The notes under the pieces were generated by a model. The model saw only the letters and a list, made by a program, of their open reading frames with translations, was not told the DNA's origin and did no database searches. This document shows, in pieces, positions 52,801 through 62,102 of a stretch of 64,000 nucleotides of DNA. The position numbers and the translations under genes were made by a program. This stretch comes from Gelatiniphilus marinus. Lineage in GTDB: Bacteria > Bacteroidota > Bacteroidia > Flavobacteriales > Flavobacteriaceae. Within the stretch, counting starts at the first letter, position 1. Each line of letters starts with the position of its first letter. Location of the stretch: NCBI RefSeq assembly GCF_042678305.1, contig NZ_JBHUDT010000003.1. The stretch is one strand, 5' to 3'.

Positions 52801-53172
52801 TCCAAAAGTTCCTTTTACACGGGCTTTTTCAGTAATGTCTTCAAATTTAAAATCTCCCTTATTCAAGTATAGCTTGTTGTCTTTTAAGTTAGATGTAAAA
52901 TATATATCTGGTAAATTGTCGTTGTTTATATCGCCAATGGCCACACCACCACCATTATAAAAATATTCGTAAACCATACTGTTCATGGCACTACTTTCGG
53001 GTATGTGGTTTATAAAGTTAATACCGCTTTTATCTTTGGGGATTTCAGAAAACAAAACAGCATCAACATCTTCAGTATTTAATGTATCTCTATCCGAATC
53101 GTTTTTACATGAATAGGTAAGCAGGCTTAAAAAAAACAACGAAGTTTTTATGAATGTGCAGGGTTTAATCAT
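49852..53172 (-). CDS. FG-GAP/VCBS repeat lipoprotein with ASPIC/UnbV domain
   Basis: 1106 residues from ATG at 53172 (MIKPCTFIKTSLFFLSLLTYSC, lipoprotein signal). Many calcium-loop FG-GAP/VCBS units (for example DINNDNLPDIYF, DFDKDGDLDMFLL, DFDNDGDTDYLVG) surround a central ASPIC/UnbV domain (YLQFQFKGNPKNPFGVGVGVEVKTKNGSQFVENYPTRGYQSAVEPILHIGL). Such proteins are predicted beta-propellers at the cell surface, often linked to SusCD loci. It lies 107 bp downstream of susD, with a hairpin in the gap, so reduced co-expression with susCD is likely. Confidence 0.93.
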   Translation of the reverse strand: MIKPCTFIKTSLFFLSLLTYSCKNDSDRDTLNTEDVDAVLFSEIPKDKSGINFINHIPESSAMNSMVYEYFYNGGGVAIGDINNDNLPDIYFTSNLKDNKLYLNKGDFKFEDITEKARVKGTFGWTTGVTMADVNADGWLDIYLCKSGKGKAQNRQNELYINNKNGTFTEAAAQYGLNFSGYSTQASFLDFDKDGDLDMFLLNHNVTPVNTNNPENFKTKEDQWAGDKLYRNDNGIFIDISKKAGIIGNPLGFGLGVSVGDLNQDSWPDIYVANDYVEHDYIYYNNGNGTFTEDLKASVKHIPNFSMGTDIADFNNDGLLDIMTLDMVAEDNYSIKTSMSGMNPEIFNHAVNAGFHYQYMFNALQINNGNQNFSDIAQLAGVSNTDWSWSPLFADFNNDGHKDLFVSNGLKRDFRNNDFKNHKLKRLAQAQKNNENMALVIEELVKQTPQRKTRNYFFKNNGDLTFTKASIKWGINKASFSNGAAYADLDNDGDLDLVVNNIDEPATVLKNNSNKNYLQFQFKGNPKNPFGVGVGVEVKTKNGSQFVENYPTRGYQSAVEPILHIGLNHLKSVETINVFWPNGKHQILENVKTNQRLTFNYNDATGKDFNKKTQNTVFKNVTQSANINHNHIENDYNDFKNESLLPHKMSQFGPALAVGDVNNDGLDDFFAGGSKGYPAAMYIQNQDGTFYLTNISTWETDKKYEDINAVFFDADNDNDLDLYVVSGGNEWKANSNMYQDRLYINANGNFKKANTKLPEIRSSGSCVKPFDFDNDGDLDLFVGGRLKAQTYPYAGTSYLLENNNGFFKDITIERASKLSEAGMVTDAIWTDFDNDNQTDLIVVGEWMAINFFKNVNGKLVLQENILPNSSGWWNTIAGADFDNDGDTDYLVGNLGLNYKYKATVNEPFEVFSTDFDDNGTNDIVLGYYNNQDLYPLRGRECSSNQMPFIKEKFPTYHSFGSAKLTDVYSAEKLSTALHLKAKTFASVYLENLGNGKFNTIELPKQAQFSSINTFLIKDFDADGLNDVLLAGNLYQSEVETTRNDASYGLLLKNSGQNKFTAIPALQSGINIKGMVKDINTIKQKNTEKILINRNNDTLVVYKLNSQ

Positions 53173-53205
53173 TAAAAATGTATTTAACATATATAAAACA
53201 AGAAA

Positions 53206-53234
53206 CACCTAGGCATATAATTTATCCCTAGGTG
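53206..53234 (-). terminator. Hairpin between susD and the VCBS gene
   Basis: CACCTAGG (53206-53213) pairs with CCTAGGTG (53227-53234) around a 13-nt loop. On the minus strand it is followed by a T-rich stretch. It may act as a partial terminator or as an mRNA 3' end stabiliser for susCD. Confidence 0.6.
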
Positions 53235-53278
53235 CACTCAGTTAATAAACTAAAAAACTAACTCTATTAATCAAATTT

Positions 53279-54799
53279 TTACCAACCCGGATTTGGATTT
53301 AAATTGGAGTTGATATTTATTTCTTGCAGCGGAATAGGGAACACAATGTGTTTATCCTGAAAATTCTCTGCAAACGGTTTGTTATGGTTTTCAAGAGTGG
53401 TTTTAATAGACTCTGTTGCAGTGCTGCCACGTTGCCACCTGTATAAATCGAACCAACGAATACCAAATTCCATAGATAATTCTACGGGGCGCTCATGGTG
53501 TCGTATTTGTGTACGCAATTGTTCTTTTGTCATAGTCTCCAAAGGTGCTGCACCACCACGTTGTCTTACTAGATTTACTTGGTCTATAGCTAGTGATGTT
53601 TTGTCGTTTTCATTTAAAGCTTCGGCGTACATTAACAACACATCGGCATATCGAATTACAGAAATATTTGTACCGTTATAGAAATTAGTATCGGCATTAT
53701 CAGAATATTTTTTAAAGTACTTAGGGTGGTTTAAATCTCCCGCAACGCTAGCATAAGTTTCGTTTTGCTCTGAGTCTCTGCTGTACATTACCGAGTTGGG
53801 GTCGTCAAAGAAAATGCTTTCGTAAACACGCTCGCTAATGTCGCCTTCTGATGTTAAATCGGTTTTCATTTGATCTACCAACCATTGCGACGGATAAAAC
53901 AATTCCCATCCACCAAAGGCATAAGGAGATACTTGAAAGTTTAGCACTTGTCGTTCGTCGTTTCCGTTGGAGCGGTCTCCGGTAAATTGAATTTCAAAAA
54001 TACTTTCGCTACCGTTTTCGCCCAACCCGTTAAAATTATCGGCGTAATTTGGTAATAGCGCATAGCCCATACTGGTTACTTCTTGCAGTTTCGTTTCGGC
54101 GTTGCCCCATTTTTCTTGGAACAAATAGACTTTTCCGAGTAATGCTTTTGCAGCACCCCTAGTAGCTCTCCCTTTCCATTCTGAAGGGTAGCTGGTTGGT
54201 AAATCGGCTTCGGCTTCGCTTAAGTCTGATTCTATTTGTGCCCAAACTGCAGAAGGTGCTGCTTGACTTGGGAATAAATTATCAAGATCTGCACTAAACG
54301 TGGTAACAAGTGGTACGTTTTCAAAACCGGTTACAAGCCAAAAATAGTAGTAAGCTCTTAAAAATTTAGCCTCGGCAACCAATCCTTTTTTAGTGTCGGC
54401 CGAAAGCGCTTCCATAGCTGGAACTTGTTGTATTATTTGATTGGCACGACCAATGCCGGCGTAACTTGCCTGCCATACGTTATATGGGCCACTTTCTTCG
54501 GTAGTGTTGGAAAAACTTGCTAAAGAACGCCCGTAAGTCTCACCTGTATTATTGGTAACATCGTCTGCCCTGTAAGCTAACGAGGTGTAAATTTCCTCAA
54601 AAAACGCCCATTTGCTTCCGCTTGCACTTTGCATGGCACCGTAAGCAGCGGTTAAGGCTTGCATAGCATGATCTTCGGTTTGCCAAAAACTGTTATCGGT
54701 TAGAACTTCTTTGTTTTCTACATTTATAAAATCGTCGCTACACGAGTTTAACAACCCTAAAAAGCCTACCGTTAAAATTATATATTTTATTTTTTTCAT
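53279..54799 (-). CDS. SusD/RagB-family outer-membrane nutrient-binding lipoprotein
   Basis: 506 residues. The lipoprotein signal KIKYIILTVGFLGLLNSC (Cys20) is followed by the SusD helical core (EDHAMQALTAAYGAMQS; AEAKFLRAYYYFWLVTGFENVPLVT) and the C-terminal RagB segment ending with ERPVELSMEFGIRWFDLYRWQRG and FPIPLQEININSNLNPNPGW. SusD forms the lid over the SusC barrel and captures glycans or peptides at the surface. It lies 16 bp after susC. Confidence 0.96.
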   Translation of the reverse strand: MKKIKYIILTVGFLGLLNSCSDDFINVENKEVLTDNSFWQTEDHAMQALTAAYGAMQSASGSKWAFFEEIYTSLAYRADDVTNNTGETYGRSLASFSNTTEESGPYNVWQASYAGIGRANQIIQQVPAMEALSADTKKGLVAEAKFLRAYYYFWLVTGFENVPLVTTFSADLDNLFPSQAAPSAVWAQIESDLSEAEADLPTSYPSEWKGRATRGAAKALLGKVYLFQEKWGNAETKLQEVTSMGYALLPNYADNFNGLGENGSESIFEIQFTGDRSNGNDERQVLNFQVSPYAFGGWELFYPSQWLVDQMKTDLTSEGDISERVYESIFFDDPNSVMYSRDSEQNETYASVAGDLNHPKYFKKYSDNADTNFYNGTNISVIRYADVLLMYAEALNENDKTSLAIDQVNLVRQRGGAAPLETMTKEQLRTQIRHHERPVELSMEFGIRWFDLYRWQRGSTATESIKTTLENHNKPFAENFQDKHIVFPIPLQEININSNLNPNPGW

Positions 54800-54815
54800 T
54801 GTTCTTTTTTTTAAT

Positions 54816-57800
54816 TTATAATGATAGATTTACTCCTAAAATAAAGGATTTTGTTAAAGGATAAAACCCTCTGTCAACACCTCTTGTAAATGTGCCTCCA
54901 TTTGCAAGTCCTGGATCGAAGCCCGAATAGTCTGTAATGGTAAACAAGTTATTGGCCGTTACATAAATTCTAGCGTTTGATATGGCTAATTTGGTTGAAA
55001 CAGACTCTGGTAAAGTATAACCAATTTGAATGTTTTTAAGTCTTAAATAAGAACCATCTTCTAAGAAATAGCTTGATGGGCGAATGTTGTTGTTAGGATC
55101 GCCAAACGCATTTCTAGGGATGTTGCTTCCTGTGTTTTGTGGGGTCCAAGCATTTAATAAATCGGATGACATATTATTTCTATCGGTTCGGTACAACCAC
55201 ATTTTTACACCGTTGTAAATTTTGTTGCCTTGCGTACCTTGGAAGAACACACTGGCATCAAAGTTTTTGTATCGGGCGTTAAAATTCAATCCGTATTCAA
55301 AATCCGGAAGCCCGCTGCCCATGTATTTTTTATCTTCGTCTCCTAAAGAGCCGTTACCGCTTATATCTGTAAACCTTAAATCTCCAGGTACTGCATCTGG
55401 TTGCACACCGTGGGCATCGATTTCGGCTTGGTTTTGAAAAATGCCATCGGCTTCAAATAAATAAAAGCGCCCAATTTCGCCACCAACTTCTGTTCTTGTG
55501 GTAGGGAAGTTATTAAACTCTATAAAACCATCGGTAAAAGACTCATTAGCAATACCAAGTTTGGTTACTTTGTTTTTTGAGCTACTAATGTTTGCAGAAA
55601 CATCGAAAGTAAAATCCTTATCGGAATCGCTACTGTAACTAAGCGACAAGCCCCAACCTTTATTCTCTAAATTACCACCATTGGTTAACGGGAACGATGT
55701 TATTCCTGATGAAGCTGGAATTGGCACAGATACCAACATATCTGTAGTTTTAGATATAAAATAATCGAAGGTAGCTTTTATACTGTTGTTTAAAAGTCCT
55801 AAATCTACACCAATATTGGTAGTTGCTGTTTCTTCCCATTGAATATCTGGAGTTGGCAACGAGTTTGCAATGGCACCTACCAAAACATTCTGACTCACAC
55901 CTTCGCCAAAAGGATAGTTTAACTGTTGCCCGCCAGAGCCTATTCGAGCTAAAAACAGATGCTCTCCAATAAGTTGGTTACCTAAAGTACCGTAACTAAA
56001 CCTAGGTTTTATTTGGCTAAACAAATCCGATTCGAAAAAATCTTCATTATGCACTGCCCAACCTAAAGACAACGAGTAAAATGTACCATATTTATTGTCT
56101 GGCCCAAATCGCGAAGATCCGTCGCGTCTTACACTGGTCTGCAAGTAGTATTTTTTATTGAAATCGTAATTAATTCTACCAAAATAAGATTGTAATGTAT
56201 TAGTTGAATTAAAGCCGTAAGCCGCTTCGTCTCCAATACCAGCGCTTAAAGCTTGTAACTGGTCTGAAGCTAAGGTATTGTTTGAACCTCCAACCGATCT
56301 AAATTGGCTTTTTTCTCTTGATACACCTAATAAAACATCTACATCGTGATTACCAAACTTTTTACGATAGTTTAAAGTGTTATTTAAGGTCCATTCGTTG
56401 GTTCTCGATCTAGACTCCTCTAAAAAAGGATTGTCGTTGGTTGACTGCGGCCCGAAATTATAAGTGGGCAAGAAAAACGAAAAATGGGTATTCTCTACAT
56501 TTGCTCCGTATTGAAATTGGTAGTTTAAGCCTTCAATAATTTCTAAGGTTGCAGAAATATTAAACTGCATATAATCGTCTTGATCGGTTCGATCTGTAAT
56601 ACTGCCCTCGCCTATTGGGTTGCCAGAACCCAGTCCGCTAGCTGGAGTAGCAAAACCGTTTAAAGAATTGGCATCGTAAATAGCTTTGTGCGGTAATTGG
56701 GAATACACATTTAAAAATGGAGAAAAACTGGCATTTCCACCTCCAATGGGCTCAAATATACCGCGTGTGTTTTCTCTGGTATAACTTAAACCAGGAGATA
56801 CTTTAAGCCTATCGTTAAGCAGCTTGAAGTCCATGTTAAACCGTGCATTAAGCCTGTCGAAACCTGTATTGACAACGGTTCCTGAATTATCAAAATAGCC
56901 GGCAGAAAAATTATAGTTCATTTTTTCGGTTCCTCCAGAAATTCCAATATCGTGTTTTTGCTCAAAAGCATTTCCAATATACTCGCCTACCCAATCCGAA
57001 TCGGCAAACTGTGCACCACTTGTTAAATAAGGCGCTGGAGTAACCCCCACATTGCTATAGGCTTCCAGTTTAATTTGATCGTGCTGGCTCTTATTGGCCA
57101 CACTTACGTTATTGCTAAACGAATGGGTGCTTATATAAGAGTTGATGGTTATTTTAGGCTCTCCTATTTTACCTCGTTTTGTTGTAACTATTACCACACC
57201 ATTTGAAGCTCTAGAACCATAAATGGTGGCTGCCGAAGCATCTTTTAACACGCTTATATTGGCAATATCTGCTGGATTGACATATGAAAGGTCTCCAGGT
57301 ATCCCATCTATTACAAATAACGGATTGTTATTTCCAATGGTCCCCAAGCCTCTAATGCGTATTACCGGGTTACTTCCGGGTGCGCCAGATGCCGTAGAAA
57401 CATTAACGCCAGCAGCCTGCCCTTGTAAAGATGTAGCTATATCAGCAGTAGGTATTTTTTGAAGCCCAGCAACATCAACCGATGTGATAGCTGCAGTTAC
57501 CTCTTCTCTTTTTTGGGTACCAAAGCCTACCAAAACAACTTCATCTAAGCTTTCTGCGCTTTCTTCTAAAGCTACATTTATAGTGGTTTGGTTACCCACT
57601 GCAACTTCTTTGGTTAAAAACCCTAAAAAACTGTAAACCAACACAGTTTGCTGGTTTGGCACAGAAATAGAATAGTTGCCCTCAAAATCAGATTGTGTAC
57701 CTTTGCTCGGGTCGCTTTTTAATGTAACAGTAGCTCCCGGAAGCGGCACTCCAGCATTGTCTGTAATAATTCCGCTCACTTCAATACTTTGCGAAAAAGC

Positions 57801-57893
57801 ATTGTTGGTAAACCCAAAGGCAGCAAACATAAAAAGCAATAAAAGCATCCTGTTTAAAGCATGGCTTTTGTTTTTTGATTGTTTTTTCTTCAT
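54816..57893 (-). CDS. SusC/RagA-family TonB-dependent outer-membrane transporter
   Basis: 1025 residues. After the signal peptide comes a CarboxypepD_reg-like domain (IEVSGIITDNAGVPLPGATVTLKSDPSKGTQSDFEGNYSISV, about 36-115). A TonB-box-like ESLDEVVLVGFGTQKREEVTAAITSV and plug domain follow, ending with the SusC signature GNNNPLFVIDGIPGDLSYVNPADIANISVLKDASAATIYGSRASNGVVIVTTKRGK. The rest is a beta-barrel. With SusD it imports a polymer fragment in a TonB-dependent manner. The ligand is not revealed by the sequence; the nearby GH63-like gene is the main clue. Confidence 0.97.
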   Translation of the reverse strand: MKKKQSKNKSHALNRMLLLLFMFAAFGFTNNAFSQSIEVSGIITDNAGVPLPGATVTLKSDPSKGTQSDFEGNYSISVPNQQTVLVYSFLGFLTKEVAVGNQTTINVALEESAESLDEVVLVGFGTQKREEVTAAITSVDVAGLQKIPTADIATSLQGQAAGVNVSTASGAPGSNPVIRIRGLGTIGNNNPLFVIDGIPGDLSYVNPADIANISVLKDASAATIYGSRASNGVVIVTTKRGKIGEPKITINSYISTHSFSNNVSVANKSQHDQIKLEAYSNVGVTPAPYLTSGAQFADSDWVGEYIGNAFEQKHDIGISGGTEKMNYNFSAGYFDNSGTVVNTGFDRLNARFNMDFKLLNDRLKVSPGLSYTRENTRGIFEPIGGGNASFSPFLNVYSQLPHKAIYDANSLNGFATPASGLGSGNPIGEGSITDRTDQDDYMQFNISATLEIIEGLNYQFQYGANVENTHFSFFLPTYNFGPQSTNDNPFLEESRSRTNEWTLNNTLNYRKKFGNHDVDVLLGVSREKSQFRSVGGSNNTLASDQLQALSAGIGDEAAYGFNSTNTLQSYFGRINYDFNKKYYLQTSVRRDGSSRFGPDNKYGTFYSLSLGWAVHNEDFFESDLFSQIKPRFSYGTLGNQLIGEHLFLARIGSGGQQLNYPFGEGVSQNVLVGAIANSLPTPDIQWEETATTNIGVDLGLLNNSIKATFDYFISKTTDMLVSVPIPASSGITSFPLTNGGNLENKGWGLSLSYSSDSDKDFTFDVSANISSSKNKVTKLGIANESFTDGFIEFNNFPTTRTEVGGEIGRFYLFEADGIFQNQAEIDAHGVQPDAVPGDLRFTDISGNGSLGDEDKKYMGSGLPDFEYGLNFNARYKNFDASVFFQGTQGNKIYNGVKMWLYRTDRNNMSSDLLNAWTPQNTGSNIPRNAFGDPNNNIRPSSYFLEDGSYLRLKNIQIGYTLPESVSTKLAISNARIYVTANNLFTITDYSGFDPGLANGGTFTRGVDRGFYPLTKSFILGVNLSL

Positions 57894-58161
57894 TGTAATT
57901 CTTTGTTTGTTAGTTATGTATTGCCCTAATTGAAGGCATACATTGTTTTAGTTTATCAAAGATTACTTTATTTTTAGATACTACCATAAAAAACACCTTT
58001 ACTTAACCTTTACAATACTATTAAAACCCTTTTTTTATGGGTCTTAGGATTAACAACCAAACAATACCTACTCGAACATGGCACAGCTTTAGGTAGAGCC
58101 AAGCACTATTGGTATGTTGTTAAAAAACAGGCGCAGCAACACACTCTAAAACAGACATAAA
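57894..58161. other. 268-bp gap between the TPR-HTH regulator and susC
   Basis: It should contain the susC promoter and operator. I could not find a TAnnTTTG box with a -33 TTG on the minus strand, so the gene may need an activator. No ORF or repeat was recognised. Confidence 0.35.
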
Positions 58162-59856
58162 TTAGATGTTAACCAAAAAATTAACAAGGTTTTCTTTTTT
58201 ATCCAGCCCTAATTTTTTTCGCAATCTGTGTCTTCCAATCTCAACAGAATTTAAAGAGATGTTATTAATGTTGGCTATTTCTTTTGAGCTTAGTTTAAGT
58301 TTTACCTGAACGGCCAACTGCACCTCTTTATCTGTTAGGTTAGGATATTTTTTTTTGATTCTGAATAAAAAATCGCTCTGAAGGGTTTCTATATTTGTAT
58401 GGAATTTTTGGATGTCTTCGTTGAAATTAAATTTAAAGGTATTTTCTTTAATAAGCGTGTTAATATCTTTTTTAAGCTGATTTAAGTCTTTGAACTTTAA
58501 GTCCTGTAAAGATTTTGTAAGATCTTTGTAGATGGATGTTCTTTGAGAAATAAAAAGGGCAAGATTGGTTAGTTCTTTTTTTCGAAACTCCAATTTATGC
58601 TCAAGGTTTTCCCTAAGTAAAGATTGGGTTTTAAGCTTTTCTTTGGTTAATTTTTCGCTTTGCTGATAAAGTGCTTTTTTCTTTTTTATATTATTAAACA
58701 ACGATGCTATTACGAGAAATGCAATAATTACAGATAATATAGACCCTATTAATAACAGCTTTCTTTTCTGTGCCTCTAGGTTTTTTTGTTGCTCTAATAA
58801 TTTAATTTCAGACTCCCTTTGCTCTGCTTCGTAAAGAATTCTCATTTCAGCTAATTTTTCACTCTTGTTGCTCGAAAAAATCTCAGACTCGCCTTGAATG
58901 TATTTTTTATAACTAGTTAGCGCATTTTTATAATCTCCGATAGCAAGATAATAATCAGACATGATCCTGTCGTTCTCAACAACCCACTCTTTATTATCTA
59001 TAAAACCGTCCATTATCAATCGGGATTTTTTCAAAAGCGCATAGCATGCATCGAATTTACCTAGTTTTAAATTAACAATAGCAAGCTCGTTAAGGATATG
59101 TACTTTATTTTGATCGTCTTTAATTTGATTGCTAATGTCTAGTGCAGAATCCAAAAAGGTTTTAGCAGAATCAAGGACGTTGATTTTACGGTAACAAACC
59201 CCCATGTTTTTCATGGTTTCGGCTATCCTGTCTTTGTTGTTGAATGCTTTTTTCAATTCCAACGATTTCTTAAAAAAAGACAATGCCAAAGTGCAGTTTT
59301 CTTTACGCTCATGTATTAACCCTATGCTATTGTAGCTGTAAGCAATGCGTTGCTTGTCGCCTAATTTCTCGTGTATTTTCAAGGTTTCTGTATGGTACTG
59401 CAATGCTTTATCGTAATACCCAATATCGTAATACAACCAACCTAGGGTACGTAATGTGAAGGCCAAATCGTAATCGTTACCTATTGCTTTTCTAATCTCT
59501 AACGACTGTAATCCGAGTTGCAAAGCCTTGTCGTAAAAATCGTTGAACAAGTAACCTTGGCAAAGATTAATTAATGCCAAACCTTCCTGCTTTTTATCCT
59601 GATACGCCTTAGACAGCTCTAAAGCTTCATTGGCATATTCTATGGTTTTATTGGGGTTAATGGACCAGTAAATTTCGGCAACTCTATTTAATAATGGTAT
59701 TTTTTCTTGAGCTTCAGAATACGGTATAATAGCCAACAAACTATCTAATTCTGCTTGCGAATCCCTTGGGTTTTCGTCCCAAATATTTGTTTGCGACTCT
59801 ACGTTAAAACCTGTAAATAATGTTATAAAAAAAATAAAAACTATCGCTGTTTTCAT
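58162..59856 (-). CDS. TPR-containing transcriptional regulator with C-terminal HTH (LuxR-like)
   Basis: 564 residues. Signal or anchor at the N-terminus (MKTAIVFIFFITLFTGFNVES) is followed by about six TPR units (residues ~60-320). A membrane segment (LLLIGSILSVIIAFLVIASLF), a coiled coil, and a C-terminal helix-turn-helix (TDKEVQLAVQVKLKLSSKEIANINNISLNSVEIGRHRLRKKLGLDKKENL) close it. Thus a periplasmic sensor is joined to a cytoplasmic DNA-binding domain. It lies upstream of susC on the same strand and probably controls this uptake locus and the divergent GH63-like gene. Confidence 0.9.
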   Translation of the reverse strand: MKTAIVFIFFITLFTGFNVESQTNIWDENPRDSQAELDSLLAIIPYSEAQEKIPLLNRVAEIYWSINPNKTIEYANEALELSKAYQDKKQEGLALINLCQGYLFNDFYDKALQLGLQSLEIRKAIGNDYDLAFTLRTLGWLYYDIGYYDKALQYHTETLKIHEKLGDKQRIAYSYNSIGLIHERKENCTLALSFFKKSLELKKAFNNKDRIAETMKNMGVCYRKINVLDSAKTFLDSALDISNQIKDDQNKVHILNELAIVNLKLGKFDACYALLKKSRLIMDGFIDNKEWVVENDRIMSDYYLAIGDYKNALTSYKKYIQGESEIFSSNKSEKLAEMRILYEAEQRESEIKLLEQQKNLEAQKRKLLLIGSILSVIIAFLVIASLFNNIKKKKALYQQSEKLTKEKLKTQSLLRENLEHKLEFRKKELTNLALFISQRTSIYKDLTKSLQDLKFKDLNQLKKDINTLIKENTFKFNFNEDIQKFHTNIETLQSDFLFRIKKKYPNLTDKEVQLAVQVKLKLSSKEIANINNISLNSVEIGRHRLRKKLGLDKKENLVNFLVNI

Positions 59857-60077
59857 GCATTTAAGTTTATAGGTTAAAAAAAAATGTTAGCGGCATAAAC
59901 AACTGTTACCAATTGGTGCATTTACAAATATCGGTATTCTTGTGTAATATACTATGGTTTAAAAAAAATGAATTTGAAAGGTCATGTAAAGGTTATTTTT
60001 TAATTATTTGATAAAAAAAATCGAACTTTGTTTGTGCTTGCTTTTTTAAGTAATCAAGCTCTAAAAACTATTAAGAA

Positions 60078-62102
60078 ATGTACTTAAGTAAAACAATAAA
60101 ATTTACAGTTGCAGTTGTTTTTTTATACTGTTTGGGCTGCAACCAAACTAAAGATAAAGAATTAACAAAAAACCAAGAAAAAAACAGCTTTCTTAAAGTT
60201 AGCCATAACATTTTAGATTATAGTATTACCCCAAAAGACTCGGTTGATAAATCGGGGCTAATGTTTTCAGACCAAGGTGCTTGGTTTGCATACGGCTTGT
60301 CTAAAGAGCCTAACGAATCTATGGGCTTTTCCGGCCCGTTTTTAATGACTCAGCAAAATGGCGTTTGGCTCAGCCCGTCCTTTATAAATGCTTTAATTAA
60401 GGTGGACAACAACCAAGAACCATTAAAATTAACAAGTGCAAATAGTTACGCAAGCCACTTAGAAAAAAGCTATACGAGCGATAAAATTTTAGTTAATAAA
60501 AAATTGGTTTTTAAAAACGGGCATACCGCTTTATTACAAACTAAAATAAAAAATTTAGGCAATAAAAATATCAATTTAGACCTTTTATGGGGCCATGCTC
60601 CTATTTTTATAAACAGTGTTTCTCTATCACAAAACAACAACATTATCAAGATTAATTCTTCTAAATCTACCGCAAAAGGCTATGTAAGGTTTCCAAAAGA
60701 CACGGATGTCGAGTTAGTTGACAGCTTACAATACAAAGCAAAAAACAGCTTCAACTTAAAACCCAACCAAACCAAAGCTATACTTATCTCTCAAACCTTT
60801 ATTTTTCCCGAATATTCTTGGGAAGAAGAAAAAAAGCAAATCCAAGACACAGATTTCGAATCGGTTTTAAACGCCCAAAAAGAAGAAAAAAATAAACAGC
60901 TAAAAGCAATTACAGAAAATAGAAAACCACAATTTAATGAAGATAAATACGCTGAGGTTTTAGCCAAAGCTCATTTAACATTGCAAAATAATTGGCGGAT
61001 TCCAGCGGGCGAACTTACCAACGAAGGCTTATTCCCTAGTTATCATTATAAATGGTTTAACGGCTTTTGGTCTTGGGATTCTTGGAAACATGCCGTAGGA
61101 CTTTCATATTACAACACCGGTTTAGCAAAAAAGCAAATGCGGGCCATGTTCGATTTTCAAAGCGAAGACGGCTTTATTGTCGATTGTATATTCCGAGACA
61201 CCCTGATCGAGCCTCACAATTACCGCGATACCAAACCACCACTTGCAGCATGGGCAGTTGCAAAAATCTATGAAAAAGACAAGGATGTCGAGTTTGTTAA
61301 CGAGTTCTACCCAAAACTAAAAAAATACCACCAATGGTGGTACAACAAACGCGACCACGACCAAGACGGGTTGTGCGAATACGGCTCGACAGACGGCACC
61401 TTAATTGCCGCCAAATGGGAAAGCGGTATGGACAATGCCATCCGTTTTGATGACTCTAAAATACTAAAAAACAGCGAAGGCGCTTATTCTTTAGATCAAG
61501 AAAGCGTAGATTTAAACGCTTATTTATACGCCGAAAAACTATACCTAAGCCATCTTGCTGAAATATTAAATAATGTAAACGATGCCAAAAGCTATAAAGC
61601 TGAAGCTGAAAAATTAAAACTTACCATACAAAAGCAATTCTATGATGATGAAGATGGCTGGTTTTACGACACCAACCTTGAAGGAAACACCTTTATAAAA
61701 GGCGAAGGTAGCGAGGGCTGGACCCCACTTTGGGCAAAAGTTGCAACACAAGAACAAGCTACTGCTGTTAAAACTAAGCTGATGAACCCTAAAAAATTCT
61801 ACACTAAAGTACCATTTCAAACCATGAGTGCAGACCACCCACGTTTCGACCCATTAGAGGGCTATTGGCGCGGGCCAAATTGGTTGGACCAAGCGTATTT
61901 TGGTGTAAAAGGATTACGTAATTATGGCTTTAACAAAGAGGCCGACAAAGCCACTATTCAAATTATTAACGGTGCCAACGGTATTTTAGGCAAAGGAAAA
62001 TCTATTAGGGAAAATTACCACCCCTTAACGGGTAAAGGCCTAAATGCCGAAAATTTTAGCTGGAGTGCCGCTCACCTTATCATGTTATTGCAAAACGATT
62101 AA
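60078..62102 (+). CDS. GH63-like glycoside hydrolase (MGH1-type), lipoprotein
   Basis: 674 residues. The lipoprotein signal VVFLYCLGC (Cys21) is followed by an N-terminal beta-domain (about 30-270) and an alpha/alpha barrel. The barrel carries WNGFWSWDSWKHAVGLSYYNTGLAKKQMRAMFDFQSEDGFIVD, NRRDHDQDGLCEYGSTDG-like WWYNKRDHDQDGL, WESGMDN and the C-terminal YWRGPNWLDQAYFGVKGL with acidic residues likely to be catalytic. Closest known relatives are E. coli YgjK and mannosyl-oligosaccharide glucosidases, which act on alpha-glucosidic linkages. The stop is directly followed by the next ATG. Confidence 0.9.
   Translation: MYLSKTIKFTVAVVFLYCLGCNQTKDKELTKNQEKNSFLKVSHNILDYSITPKDSVDKSGLMFSDQGAWFAYGLSKEPNESMGFSGPFLMTQQNGVWLSPSFINALIKVDNNQEPLKLTSANSYASHLEKSYTSDKILVNKKLVFKNGHTALLQTKIKNLGNKNINLDLLWGHAPIFINSVSLSQNNNIIKINSSKSTAKGYVRFPKDTDVELVDSLQYKAKNSFNLKPNQTKAILISQTFIFPEYSWEEEKKQIQDTDFESVLNAQKEEKNKQLKAITENRKPQFNEDKYAEVLAKAHLTLQNNWRIPAGELTNEGLFPSYHYKWFNGFWSWDSWKHAVGLSYYNTGLAKKQMRAMFDFQSEDGFIVDCIFRDTLIEPHNYRDTKPPLAAWAVAKIYEKDKDVEFVNEFYPKLKKYHQWWYNKRDHDQDGLCEYGSTDGTLIAAKWESGMDNAIRFDDSKILKNSEGAYSLDQESVDLNAYLYAEKLYLSHLAEILNNVNDAKSYKAEAEKLKLTIQKQFYDDEDGWFYDTNLEGNTFIKGEGSEGWTPLWAKVATQEQATAVKTKLMNPKKFYTKVPFQTMSADHPRFDPLEGYWRGPNWLDQAYFGVKGLRNYGFNKEADKATIQIINGANGILGKGKSIRENYHPLTGKGLNAENFSWSAAHLIMLLQND

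Noticed and set aside
58079..58100. TGGCACAGCTTTAGG upstream of susC as a second sigma-54 promoter
   Set aside because: The -12 GC is missing (GG-N10-GG), so it fails the invariant spacing rule; it is also on the strand opposite susC.
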